A DNA stretch of 64,000 nt from Eutreptiella sp. 'Long Island Sound 2002' (taxonomy: Eukaryota; Euglenozoa; Euglenophyceae; Eutreptiales; Eutreptiaceae): NCBI GenBank assembly GCA_964036045.1, contig OZ038379.1, positions 76,527,992 to 76,591,991 of the forward strand, read 5' to 3'. Shown here one piece after another: positions 10,498 to 21,640 of the stretch (position 1 is the stretch's first letter; each line of letters begins with the position of its first letter). The notes beneath the pieces were generated by a model that was not told the DNA's origin, did no database searches, and was given only the letters and a program-made list of their open reading frames with translations. The translations under genes and the position numbers were made by a program.

Positions 10498-12060
10498 AAC
10501 CCAGCAGCAACGGAAACAGGACTAGAGAGCCCAACAGCACATCACCACACGGCAACACAGCACCACAAGACACAGCAGTGGGGAGCAGGACACCACAGGG
10601 AACCACACCAAGGCGCCGAGCGACAGGGCGACGGGCGACGCGGCTGGACGAGGACACCTACGCCGAGACACACCACCAGAGGACAACACCAGGCAACCAG
10701 CCCCGGCAGCGGACTCCCAAAAACAGGCAGCAACACCAGGCACCAACCGGCGACCAAACGACAGTGGAACATAGCACAGGGCGACACAACGCAGACACGC
10801 CAGCACAGCACACCACAGCAGCGCACAAGATGCGCCACCAAACAAAACACAAGGAGGAACAGCACAACACACCACAAGCAGCGCCACAGGGCAGAATAGC
10901 GCCACACTCAAGGACGCCGCTCCAAGACAGGAAACAGGGCAACGAACAACATAAACACCGCAACAAAATGGACCACACAACACAGCGAAGGGAGGCACAC
11001 CACAGCACAAGACACCACAACACGAGAGAGGTTCAGACCACCACCAACTGGCATGGGAAAGCGCCGAGGAAAGCTGCACCACGCGTAACAACACAAGACA
11101 ACACTACAGCACAACAGGACGCAGTGGCACCAGACAGCGGGACACAAGAACGGCCCGGCGCAGAGCGGCACCACACACAACGGACAGCAACGAAGCGCAG
11201 CGCGGCAGCAAATAGCACGGTACACAGGGACCACACAGAGCCAAGAAAAAACAGCGCAGCAAGCAACAACACAGGACTGCAAGCAACGAGACCACACAAC
11301 AAACCATTGCACCAAACAGCACAACACAAGCACGGGAGCACGGCACAGCACGGGAGCACACACACCACAAAAGGGACAACACCACAGGCGAGTGCACGAC
11401 ACGACAAGAAACCGAAACACGCAAATAAAAAGAACAAACAAGGCGGTCGGGACAAAAAACACCACAAACCACCAAGGCAACAGATGGGGGGGGGGGCGGG
11501 GGCGGCACCACCGCCGCCAGAATGCGCACCGCAACAAGAAAACACGTGGCACCAAAATAAACAGCACGGCACAACAGGGGCGCGGGGCAGCAGCCTCCCC
11601 CCAAAAAACAACATACAGCATGCGAAAAAAACAAGAGGAGGCAAACAACCATACAGCCCCGGGGGGGGGGGGGAGAAGCAGGGGCACGAAACTAGAGCAC
11701 CGAGAAAGACAAACCCGAAAGGAAAAATGAACCGCGAGGAAGCAGCAAGGGAACAAAACGAAGAGGAAAAAGGGGAAAATTTCAAAAAAAGACAGGGGGG
11801 GCAAACACACGGGGCCCAAGGCAAAAGACAGCAAGAAAGCCAAGGACAACAGCGGCGAAAAAAAAACAAAACTAAGAACGAAAGGAGGAAACAAACAGAA
11901 ACAGGGCAACCCCAGCCCAGAGGCGGCTGAGGAAACAACGCAAGCAAGGATAACGGCCACAGGAAAGCTGAGGCGCACCAAAACGCGCCCCGGAGGCCGG
12001 CCCGCACGACCCCGCCCAGAGGAGCACACGCACGCACACAAGCACGGGACCCGGGGGAGG
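10498..12060 (+). other. T-depleted tract of R1 (non-coding)
   Basis: The plus strand is almost free of T: seven successive 60-base lines (10561-10980) contain 12 T in 420 bases, about 3%. Short ACAACACC- and CACGGCAC-like words recur without fixed period, with C/A and G homopolymers (C6A6 near 11597, G runs near 11487 and 11661). Homologous tracts lie at 19440-21100 and 24430-25900. Long ORFs on both strands follow from the scarcity of T on one strand and A on the other, not from selection. It starts exactly where the gypsy RNase H fragment ends. Confidence 0.7.
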
Positions 12061-12600
12061 CGCCCTCCGACCCAAATGGGGAGGGTGTCAGCATCCACAC
12101 GAAACAGCCCCGGTGCACCGGCGGAGGCCTGCGTCGAGAGACCTACTGTACGGAAAACCGGACAAGTGAGTGACCGGGTCCAGAAACGCCAGACCTGCGC
12201 TGCGCACTCAGCCCAAGACCGACGCCGGAGGGACCTGCCAGGGACAACCCCATCGCAGGGCCCTGAACGGGTACGACACAGAGTGAGCCCAGGGCCCCTG
12301 CCTCGGCAGGGGCCAGGGGCTGGCACCACGAGCCCGGTTCTCGCCCCGCCTCCAGGTGTTCCGCGCAGCCGCCCAGTATTACCACGGGCAAAAGCCCCCG
12401 GCAGGGGGAGGCACCACGGCAACGAGAAAGCAGACCGGTGAACCGAGAGCGACCGGACCAGACCAGGCGCGGCGCACCACGCGGGGCCACGAGGCACGGC
12501 AGAGAGACACGCCGGCGGCCCCAACCAAGGCACAGGGACATGTGCCAAGCAATAACGGCCACTGGGTGCCGCAAACCCGGGAGGCGCGCCCACCACGCAA
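12060..12600 (+). other. Conserved GC-rich block of R1 with structured hairpin
   Basis: This block is shared with 21100-21640 and 25900-26480 and joins the T-depleted tract to the minisatellite. It holds a hairpin at 12293-12314: CCCCTGC, loop CTCG, GCAGGGG, extended by two more pairs. R2 keeps the same stem (21302-21323). R3 has CCCCTAC/GTGGGGG (26143-26162), in which a G-C pair becomes A-T. A compensatory change of this kind suggests RNA structure. No protein is apparent. Confidence 0.55.
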
Positions 12601-13400
12601 AGAACCACGGCATGAGAGAACGTGCCAGGCAACACCCAACCCACACACCGCAAACCCAGGCCAGGATTGGCGGGCTGCAGGCAGAGCGCGCACACCAACA
12701 CACACACCCCAATATCCCAGCCAGGAATGGCGGGCCACAGCCGAAACCTGAACGCAAGCACAGACCCAAGCCACGCGCCTGAGCCAGGACTGGCGGGCAG
12801 CAGGCGGGGCGCGCACACAAACACACACACCCCAACAGCGCACGCGGGAGAGGCGGCCCGAAAGCCAAGACCCGAACCCCAACGCACACACCACAAACCC
12901 CAACGAGGATTGGCAGCGTACAGGCGGAGAGGGCACACAAACACACACACCCCAACAGCCCCAGCCAGGAATGTCGGGGCTGAGCTGAAACCCGAACCCA
13001 AGCACACACACCCACACCGCACACCTGAGCCGGGAATGGCAGGGTACAGGCAGAGCGTGACAAAAACACACACGTGCCACCACCCCAGCAAGCACTGGCG
13101 GGCTGGAAGCAAAAACGCCAACTGAGAAACCCACACCGCACACCCAAGCCAGGATTGGCGGGGTACAGGCGGAGCGCTCACACAAACACACACACCCCAA
13201 TATCTCAGCCAGGAATGGTGGGGCGCAGCGAAAACCAGCACCCAAGCACACCAACCCACACCAAACACCGCAGCCAGGACCGGCGGGATACAGGCGGAGC
13301 GCGCACACAAACACACACACCTTAACATCCCAGCCAGTATTGGCGGGTGAAAGCCATAAACCCGTACCCAGACACACACACCAAAAACCCAAGCTAGGAT
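12600..13400 (+). repeat. Minisatellite array M1 (~60-bp monomers)
   Basis: Diverged monomers of about 58-65 bp share the core CCAGCCAGGATTGGCGGGG. Three types alternate, distinguished by what follows the core: TACAGGCGGAGCGCGCACAC, CGCAGCCGAAACCCGAACCC, or TGAAAGCCAAAACCCG; each then runs into CA-rich spacer. The same monomers form arrays at 21640-22400, 26480-28190, 28689-29045, 41890-43090 and 48480-49130. The minus-strand ORFs here (GVCGVGVC-like repeats) are by-products. Confidence 0.85.
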
Positions 13401-14030
13401 CACTTTCTGAGCGTTTATTTTTTTCCGATGCCAGCATTTAGTATGGCATCACTGACCCTGGCCAGCCCCGTAATGGACCTGGGAAGACAGGCTGAAAGCC
13501 AAGGCTTCAACAACAACAATAGCGAACTTCAACGCGGGTCACAGAAAAATCAGCTGCACCATCTCACTGGCCCCTGGCCTGGCTGTCTGATTGCTGAATC
13601 TCAAGAAAATTGTCGTTTTCATCGAGTTTTCTGATTGTTATTGTTGTCTTGGCTTACGCAGCGTGCTATTTGGACTTTCTGTACGTTTACAAGACTGCAG
13701 CTCTCCCTCGCCCCTGTATACAAACGTCCACTACTTCCCACGTCCTGCTTCAGCCATAAAAACATGGCCGCCACCTCGACAGGGCAACGAGACACACTCC
13801 ATTCTATTGCGCCCAACCTGCAACAGATGCTGATTGCAAAGACCACACACTAGCCGCCGCCTACGAGGTCCATCTTGACGCCAACCACAGCCCTGTCAAA
13901 GACGCTTCTGCCTCAAGCAACTCAAGGGACTATCCACGACAGACAGGTGTGAACAGCGAGGAATAACCCACACATTCAGAGGATGCAGAAAAAGGCCAGG
14001 GCAAACGACTAACGGGCCCTCACCATTGTG
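13400..14030 (+). repeat. R1 3' module (type B), truncated
   Basis: Homologous to 22400-23745 and 29046-30143. It starts with GATCACTTTCTGAGCG and includes a conserved short reading frame, MASLTLASPVMDLGRQ (from 13443), ending HHLTGP in the other copies. A later segment reads EVHLDANHSPVKDA on the plus strand and aligns with EVLLDADHSVVKDA in R2. It is cut off at about 14030, where G2 sequence begins. Probably relic coding or a decayed element tail. Confidence 0.6.
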
Positions 14031-16720
14031 TGACCGCTACTTGCTGGTGAATCCCTTGCTTTGAGCTCCTCCCGTTCATCGAGGTAAGGATAGTTTCAAA
14101 AGGAAGCCAGTTTGGACCAGTAATTTCCGTGTCGATCACAACCACCTTCGACGGGAGACATGACGTACTTCGAGGTCCCCAGGCGCCTAACAAGATCTCC
14201 ACTATCTTCGAAATGAGACAAGGTTTTTGTACCTCTCATTATTTGGCTGCAAATGTACAATGTTTCGGCTCTGGTCATCAAAGTCACGGTAGATAATCTC
14301 TCCAGTCAGGAAGTGATACGTCCTCGACAGCTGAACCAAATCGATGGGTGTGCCTCGACCAACAACATTGTAGGGGTATGGCCCGCGCAATCAGCCCAAC
14401 CCATGGTACTCCTGCAACTGAACCATCAGGTCTTGTGCTCAAATCCGGGTGCGTTGATACCTGTTGTATCGAAGTTGATCGGTGCCTCTTCGAAGTTGAT
14501 GCTTTCGAAGGTGTAAATGGGCGTTGTACCCAAGGAAGGGTGCTCGATCTTCGAGTAGCCAGTTGTCAACTTGACAGACCTTTGTGAGGTCTCGAATGAG
14601 TCCAAGAATTGAGAAAGCCACCGGAGCTATTCAACGCATCTTGAGCGCCGCCCCGGGACGTCGATATCGAAAGATCAGGTCGATTGCGCTGACAACGTTA
14701 ATCAGGTCCCACAGGGTTCTCCATGCATGCGTTTCAGGTAAAGGATCTCGCCCGGTAGCCTCTCTTCATTGATTGGGTACCGGTGCCTGTAGTCAATCTC
14801 CTCGTTAAAGTCCCTCCATTAGACAGGAGCTGCTCAAAGCTGACGGTAGGCCGCCTCAATTGCACCATACCATTGGTACCCGGGTGCGTTACCTGGATTC
14901 CAATTCTCATCGAGTGATGTGTGGGGAGCAGCTTGCATGAGTTTGATGGGAAAAGGTGCGGTTTTGTACCAGTCGTCCATATCGATGGGTCTGGTCGGCG
15001 ATGCAGGCTCTCGTTGTCGATATCAGCTGTTTGTGTTGCCGATTCAGCTGCATATGCTTGGATATCGGGTCAAACGCAATGACGAGCACATTGGGGTTTT
15101 GCTTGCTATAGAGTCGAGCGAGCTTGTCCTCTTGATGTGTCCCAAATCGATAGGGCGGTTTCATCCCAAATTCGCCCACATGTTGGAGTTCATCCACAGT
15201 TTGCAACTCGTTCTTGTGGCCCGCGAGGTAATATGGTTGCCACAGGGATTCCAGTCGATGGACTTCGTGATAGTCGGGTGCCTCTTCAGTCAAATAACTG
15301 TGATATTGCTTGAAACAGTAGTCCTGCTCGTAGGTATCCGGCATATTGTCGTCATCAGCGTATGTAGTGGTTGGAGTGGATGCTTGTGTCTCTCGGGACG
15401 TTCGCTTCTCCCATTCCAACGAATCGTTCCAAAGGTTCTTCGACCCATGCTTCGTCCCGTCTGAGCACTGAGCAAAACAAGAGAAATTCAGTCGTGTCCG
15501 GTCTAGCAGTTGACATCCTCCTCCTCATTTGGGTCAAACATCTCTTCACGTGAGTCGAACCATTCCTCAGATTTAGGTTGGGACCGGTCAACAGGCGTAC
15601 AAGGGTCTGCGAGTTGCTGTCGAAGATATTCAGCGTCGTCCGGGGAAGGGCATCCTGGTATCTTATAGGGTCTGAAGTCGATGTCGGGTTGGGGGTCCTC
15701 CGTCCCTAGTCGACACTAGGACAGGCATGTTGGCGAGGGCTCGTTTGAGTATCCCCAAGCCAGTGTTGCCTCCTGGCATGATGACGGGACCAATTGGTGC
15801 AATCCCGGCAAATGTCCCTCGAGGTAACACACCTTGGGGCTTGTAGCTCGAAGCTCCTTTGCCGCCTTGATTGCCTGCTTTGCCTTTCGAGCTGCCCGCA
15901 TAAGCTGATCGACTGAAGCTCGGCTGGGCTGAGGCCGATGCAAGTGACAGACTGTAGCTCGGCTGCACTGAGGATGATGCAACTGAGGTCGATGCGGCGT
16001 CGCCGACGTCCATCCTGTGGACATCGATGCAGTCTGCCGCTGACGCTCGAGAAGGTGGAGGTCAGGAGGAAGTCCGGGATGCTCGGCTGAAGGAGCTGTG
16101 GGACGAACGTGTCTTTGTGGCTTCAGTGGTTGATCTGGATCCACGCATGAGTTTTCCAAAATTCGCGCTGTGAAGGAGGTGAAATCACTCAGGCTGGCTC
16201 CGAAGGAACGCTAGATACACTGGGTCCTCATCTAGAGCTTTACTCGATTCCCAGAACCATGTGTCATCATCACAAACACATGGGCTCAAGAATGTTCGGC
16301 GCTTCCTGGACCCTACTCGATGTCTAGCCGGAACCTTAAAGAGTCGAGGGGAAGCTCCCGTCTTGACATGTGGCATCGGAAACTCCTACACTGGCTCTCC
16401 CTCTTGACGGATATAAGGCTTTATGCTGTTGCTTTTGAAAACGTGTGAACCGTCGAAGGAGGCAGGGATGTCCAGTTTAACATTCTCGCCCTTGTTGCGC
16501 ACTTCCAGAGTTTTGTATGAACTACACCAACCAACGTCCCATTACCCTTTTGGTCAATACTCAGGTACGAGCACCCACCAACGCTCCCCCAACACAGGCA
16601 CTCGAACGTGTCGGTCCATTTGTAGGACCACATGTATGTGGCGTGGAAATTCCTCAGCAAACATGGCGCGCACAGAATCGGAGGTACGTTCAGCTCCATG
16701 CATGCATCACTCATGGTTGA
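14030..16720 (-). pseudogene. Post-integrase tail of G2 pol
   Basis: Broken minus-strand frames continue downstream of the integrase core. They include a Tyr/His-rich 170-residue stretch (15419-14907), a Ser/Ala-rich stretch (16013-15663, repeated SYSLSLAS-like phrases) and a C-terminal segment around 14390-14020. In gypsy elements this position can carry a GPY/F or chromodomain-type C-terminus, but I cannot recognise one with confidence. The left end abuts the R1 module at about 14030. Confidence 0.5.
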
Positions 16721-16784
16721 AGGTTCATGTCAATGAGATGTCATTCTGGGGAAATGCAACTGAAAATGGGGTGTGTGTCCTTCA

Positions 16785-17445
16785 TCAATCGCAAAAGGTG
16801 ACAGTCGGAGACTGCTGGATGTCAGGTTGTTGAACTGAATTTTTTGGCGAAAAAGAGGTCAACGTCTGATTCGTTGTTGCCGAACATTCCATGTGGTCGC
16901 AAACTTTGAAGAATTTATTGGTTGGATCGCTCAGCCAGGCCATTCCCTCGAGGGCAGTATGCCACTGTGTGATCCATCTTAATCTTGAAGCGATGCGCCA
17001 ATTTGTTCCATGCCTGAGACTCGAACAGTTTGTCTCCATCGGAGACGATTCGTTGAGGAACTCCTTTGAGTCGGATCACTTTTCGCAGGAACATGCGGAC
17101 GAGGTCATCGGCTGTCATGTCCTTGGTACAAGTAATGAAGATGCCATGCTTGGAACATTGGTTGACAACAGTCATGATAACGTTGTGACCTCTCGTGGTC
17201 GGAGGCAGTCAGGGGAACCAATCGATAGATGGGCTCTGCCATTTGATGTCAGGCACTGGTAGCGGTATGGGCTGTCTGGTATTGTTGACATGTCGTGATT
17301 TGGCCGCTTGGCGGACGTCACAGCTCAGGATGGAGCGCTCCACATAGTGTCGAGGCTGGGAACAGACATAGTCACGTTTCATCAAAGCCATGGTTCGAAG
17401 TACTCCCGAAGGGCCGTAGAACTCAGAATCGTGGTACATGGCCAC
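16785..17445 (-). pseudogene. Integrase (zinc-binding plus catalytic core) of G2
   Basis: Would insert element cDNA into the host genome. The N-terminal zinc-binding domain is recognisable from MYHDSEFYGPSGVLRTMAL (17445 onward) but has lost ligands of the HHCC finger: Pro stands where the second His of GHSG is usual, and the Cys pair reads CDVRQ. The core shows GIFITCTKDMTADDL, IVSDGDKLFESQAWNKL and the late block AYCPRGNGLAERSNQ, which carries the catalytic Glu. Frameshifts separate the pieces. Upstream in the same frame, a TGA follows the block RVLVP just across the 18538 junction. Confidence 0.75.
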
Positions 17446-17447
17446 GA

Positions 17448-17468
17448 TGGATGTCAGGAGCGTTCAGG
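17448..17468. repeat. Target-site duplication, left copy (21 bp)
   Basis: Identical to 18538-18558; the two copies flank the insert at 17469-18537. Removing one copy and the insert restores the order of the integrase pseudogene. Confidence 0.85.
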
Positions 17469-18537
17469 CACCTAGGCTTTTAAGGCAGGTATGTTTCCCA
17501 AAAATGGTCCTCAAAAGCCAAAAGGTGCATCTATTGGCCTCATACACCTTGAACCGGTTGGTATGGTGCAACCTTGGAATGTTTGAACGATGACATACAT
17601 ATACACTGTGTTGTCCGCATGTTGCACTCCCGGCTTTTAAAAAACACCCCATGACACACTTTGTGACACGCAAACTGCGCTTCACAAGGTGTGTCACACC
17701 TATTCTTGAAACTTCTTGAAACTGACGAGGATAAGAGGCAAATGCATTCGGTGCTAAGTGTTGCCCCTTTATCCTGAATGCTTTGAAATATGTTTTTGCT
17801 TTTCCACAGGCTGATCCTCGCTGTTTTTTTCCATGGACTGTTTGTGAGACGCTTTTTTGGACACGAATATGCGTGTCCCGGAGGGTGTCGCTGGCTATCC
17901 CTCATTTTGTACCTCTGCACAGGCCTTTTGAATTTTTTTGCCACACCATTTCCTCTTCAAAACAACATTGAAGCACATTTTTCAAAGAGAGATGCCTCTG
18001 ATACACCGACAGCCCAACATAGGACAGCAACAGCAAATTAGCACACAGGGCACCGTGTGTCATCTGCCATGTGTCAAAGTCTACAGTCTGACTATCAACG
18101 TGGAGGTTGAAACACAAAAGCAACCTGATATCCGAGTTGTGGAACTGCTTGGGACTGCTGGCCCTGTTGCTGGCTCCCAGACTGGTCCACCAGTCTCTGT
18201 AAAGTGGTGTATAGCTGACATGAAGTATCCCCTTTTTGCTGCAAAATTAAAAGTTTGAATCAACTCACTTTGTGTTTCTTGGATCGAGGTTATATGTGTC
18301 TGTATACAGGCCGGAGCAGCCACTTCAGCTTGTCTGCCAGAGTGGGAGGACAGCAGCTTTGGATGAACAGGATACGCCCCATTTAGTGCAATGTCAGCAG
18401 GCCTTTCACAACACCACAGCAAAGGGAAGCCATATGATCTTTGATTGGCTTTGATCTGAACTTTGTCTCCACAGCGCAAGTGTAGTAACATGGGCATGGT
18501 GCGACGTACATCAACCTTTTCGTATGCGTTCCTATCC
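17469..18537. mobile_element. 1069-bp insert in the G2 integrase, flanked by 21-bp repeats
   Basis: AT-richer sequence unlike its surroundings, bounded by 21-bp direct repeats and lying exactly within integrase coding sequence. It has no clear terminal inverted repeats, no LTRs and no poly-A. The long duplication favours target-primed insertion of an RNA copy over a classical DNA transposon. Its longest open frame is minus 18497-18081, open to the right-hand junction. Possibilities are a processed retrocopy of a host mRNA, a SINE-like element or an unknown retroposon. Confidence 0.6.
18081..18497 (-). CDS. Hypothetical 138-residue ORF inside the insert
   Basis: Starts MPMLLHLRCGDKVQIKANQR; the frame remains open upstream to the insertion junction at 18537, so the first Met may not be the true start. 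The opening has alternating hydrophobic residues, as in a beta strand, but I recognise no family. If the insert is a retrocopy, this could be the C-terminal end of a host protein. Composition differs from the flanking gypsy sequence. Confidence 0.35.
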   Translation of the reverse strand: MPMLLHLRCGDKVQIKANQRSYGFPLLWCCERPADIALNGAYPVHPKLLSSHSGRQAEVAAPACIQTHITSIQETQSELIQTFNFAAKRGYFMSAIHHFTETGGPVWEPATGPAVPSSSTTRISGCFCVSTSTLIVRL

Positions 18538-18558
18538 TGGATGTCAGGAGCGTTCAGG
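18538..18558. repeat. Target-site duplication, right copy (21 bp)
   Basis: Exact copy of 17448-17468. Confidence 0.85.
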
Positions 18559-19437
18559 GTACGAGAACGCGCTTGCCCACTGTCGACAGGTGGAAGAACT
18601 TACTGTTGTCAACCGATAATTTGGTCTCTCCGAGTTGATATCGTGACGTAGGGCTTTGAATGGTCATCTTGTAGAAGTGTCTTTTGCGTAGATCCTCCCA
18701 ATATGCCGCCGCCCACACTGCTGACGAAGTCAAATCCTTGCATTGGTAATGTTGGTACACTCTGCTGTGTGTGTACTTGAGACTCGAAGGGTATGGCATG
18801 TTCGGGCAAACCTTTCGTAAGGGTACCGGTTATAGAGTGCCGTCTCGATGACGTTAACAACAGATCAACTACATCAAGGTCGGGGCTTATCGAAGTTCTT
18901 TGCTAAAGGTAACTCGAAGGGTGCGGTCTATGTCCACTTCGAGAAGGTCACCAGGGTCGAGTGAGTGGTCTGGTATCTCGTTGCTAGCGTCGTCCAGGCG
19001 TGGTGCAGATTTGTGCAGATCCTCCGTTGTCAGGTCCTTGACTGGCAACGTCTCCAGCTCCCCCGGCTGGAAGACTGGTTCCGTGTCAAACTGGGGTTCT
19101 TGACAAGCCTCAGTGTTGGCATAGGGATCCTTCCCCACGGAACCTCCACTTCGAAGCGATACGTATAGATGGTCCTATGGCTGGGGCCACACCTCGTCGT
19201 GTGAGAACGCATCCTCGAGTACATGCAGGAACTCGTCAACAGGTTCCCCTGTAGGTAAAACCCAGTTTTGGACCAAGGGTACTACAAAAGGTCGCGTGCG
19301 TGTGGCCATGAATTGTCTCGACGTCAGGCGAGAGCATGCATCTGCTGCTGCGTTCTCGAGACCAGGCACATACCACAACGTGAGGTTGTACTCGTGGTTT
19401 ATTGGATTTTGCAACTTGTTTTAAGGTAGTGAGCAAA
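18559..19437 (-). pseudogene. G2 pol: RNase H exit, linker and pre-integrase region
   Basis: From the right: HYLKT (RNase H exit), YNLTLWYVPGLENAAADACS, a linker ending GKELR at 18887, then broken frames to 18559 that include YQLGETKLSVDNSKFFHLS and KRVLVP, the block preceding the gypsy integrase finger. It is homologous to 9803-10495 and 44173-44654. The right end meets R2 at the same RNase H position as in the R1 copy. Confidence 0.65.
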
Positions 19438-19439
19438 TG

Positions 19440-21100
19440 CAAAACCCAGCAGAAACGGAAACAGGAATGGGGAGCCCAACAGCACAGCACCTCACGGCAA
19501 CACAGCACCACAAGACACAGTATCGGGGAGCAGGACACCACAGGGAACCACACCAAGGCGCCAAGCGACAGGGCGACGGGCCACGCGGCCGGACAAGGAC
19601 ACCAACGCCGAAACACACCACCAGAAGACAACACTAGGCAACCAGGCCCACCAGCGGACTCCCAACAACATGCAGCAACACCCGGCACGAACCAGCAACC
19701 GAACGACAGCAGAACACACCACAGGGCAACACGACGCAGGCACGCCTGCACAGCACACCACAGCACCGCACAAGATGCGCCAGCAAATACAACACAAGGA
19801 GGTACAGCATAACACACCACAAGCAGGGTCAGAGGGCAGAACAGAGCCACACCCAATGACGCTGCTCCAAGACAGGAAACAGGGCAATGAACAGCAGAAA
19901 CACCGCAACAAAACGGACCACGCAACACAGCACACAGAGGCACACCACAGCACGAGACACCACAACACCAAAACAGCCCAGACCACCACCAACCGACATG
20001 GCAAAGCGCTGAGGAAAGCCGCACAACGCACAACTACGCGCAACAACACAAGAAAACACCACAGCACAACAGGACGCAGCCCAGCAACGCACCAGACAGC
20101 GGGACACAAGAACAGACCGGCGCAGCACGGCACCACACACAACAGACAGCAACGAAGCGCAGCACGGCAGGGAGCAGCACGGCACACAGGGATCGCACAG
20201 AGCCAAAAAAAAAAACAGCGCAGCAAGCAACAACACAGGACACCAAGCAACGAGACCACACAACAAACCACCGCAGCAAAAAGCACGAAGCAAGCACGCC
20301 AGCACGGTACAGCACGGCAGCACATAAACCACAAGGGGGACCACACCACAGGCGAGTGCACGACACGACAAGAAACCGCAGCACGCAAATAGACAAATGA
20401 AACAGGGCGGTCGGGACGAAAAACACCACAAGCCACCAAGGCGACGGCCGGGGGGGGGCTGGGCAGCACCACCGCCACTAGAAGGCGCAGTGCAACGAGG
20501 AAACACATGGCACAAAAATGAACAACACGGCACACAGCACCGCAGGGCGAGCAGGCACGGCACAACAGGAGCGCGGGGCAGCAGCTCCCCCCCGGAAAAA
20601 AAACAAGCAGCAGGCCGAAAAAACAAGGGGAGGCAAAGAAAACAAAAAACAACAAAACAGCAGGGGGGGGGTGGGCAAGACGCAGGGGCACAAAACCAGA
20701 GGACAGAGAAAGACCGATCAGAAAGAAAAAATAAACCGCAAGGAAGCAGGAAGGAAACAAAACGAAGAGAAAAAAAAGGGGGAAAATAGGAACACAAGGC
20801 CGGGGGGGGGGGGGGCAAACACACGGGGCCCAAGGCAAAAGACAGCGAGAAAGCCAAGGGTAACGGCGGCGTAAAGAAAAAACAAAACAAAGAACGAAAG
20901 GAGGAAACAAACAGAGACAGGACAACACCAGCCCACAAGGGGCTGAGGAAACAAAGGAAGCACAGACAACCGCCACAGGAAAGGGGAGGCGCAACAAAAC
21001 GTGCCTGGGAGGCCGGCCCGCCCGACCCGGCCAAGAAGAGCACAGGCACGCACACAAGCAGGGCACTCAGACGAGGCGCCCTCCGACCCAAAAGGGGAGC
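19440..21100 (+). other. T-depleted tract of R2 (non-coding)
   Basis: Homologous to 10498-12060: the first ~40 bases after the gypsy junction match closely (AAAACCCAGCAG, GGAAACAGGA). It has the same scarcity of T on the plus strand and C- and G-homopolymer landmarks near 20587, 20664 and 20805. The long hydrophobic minus-strand ORFs and hydrophilic plus-strand ORFs are composition artefacts. Confidence 0.7.
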
Positions 21101-21640
21101 TGGCAGCGTCCAGACAAAAGAGCCCTGGTGCATGGGCTGAGGCCTCTGTCGAGAGACGGACGGTACGAGAAACCGGATGCGTGAGTGATCGGGTCAACAC
21201 ACGCTACGTAGCGCACGCAGCCCAAGTCCAACGCCGGAGGGACCCGCCAGGGACAATCCAATCTGCGGGCCCCGAACGGCTACGACGAAGAGCAAGCACA
21301 GGGCCCCTGCCTTGGCAGGGGTCAGCGGCTGGCACCATGAGCCCCGTTCTCAGCCCGCCTCCAGGTGTTCAGCGCAGCCGCCGAGTAATTCGAGGGGCAA
21401 AAGCCTCCGGTAGGGGGCGGCACTACGGCAACGGGAAAGCAGACCGGAGCACCGAGAGCGACCGGACCAGACGATGCGTGGCGCACCAGGCAGGGGCCAC
21501 GAAGCACACCAGAGAGGCATGCTGCCGGTCCCAACCAAGGCACACGGACAGGTGTCAAGCAACAACCGCCACCGGGACCGCAAATCCGGGAAGCGCGCCC
21601 AACCCGCACCGAACCACGGCATGAGAGAATGTGCCTGGCA
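21100..21640 (+). other. Conserved GC-rich block of R2 with hairpin
   Basis: Counterpart of 12060-12600. The hairpin CCCCTGC-CTTG-GCAGGGG lies at 21304-21321. Confidence 0.55.

Larger units (their letters stand above)
14030..19440 (-). mobile_element. Ty3/gypsy copy G2 (decayed, interrupted)
   Basis: A minus-strand gypsy fragment. From the right it shows the RNase H end and linker (19437-18887), pre-integrase sequence (to 18559), a 1.07-kb foreign insert (18537-17469), integrase zinc-binding and core domains (17445-16785), and a long tail to about 14030. Gag, protease, RT and most of RNase H are missing because R2 begins inside RNase H at about 19438. Many frameshifts and stops show it is dead. 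It belongs to the same family as G3. Confidence 0.75.

Noticed and set aside
10578-11930. 450-codon plus-strand frame of Gln, Thr, His and Lys
   Set aside because: T scarcity removes TAA, TAG and TGA; R2 and R3 do not conserve the frame, and no domain is visible.
12600-13400. CRISPR-like direct repeats
   Set aside because: Monomers are diverged, contiguous and of several types with no unique spacers, and the setting is eukaryotic retroelements.
10908-13403. Long minus-strand open frame (831 codons) rich in Cys, Val, Phe and Leu, resembling a membrane protein
   Set aside because: It spans the T-depleted tract and the minisatellite. The minus strand there has almost no A, so stops are rare in all frames; several overlapping frames are equally open, and the C-terminal and N-terminal parts are repeat translations.
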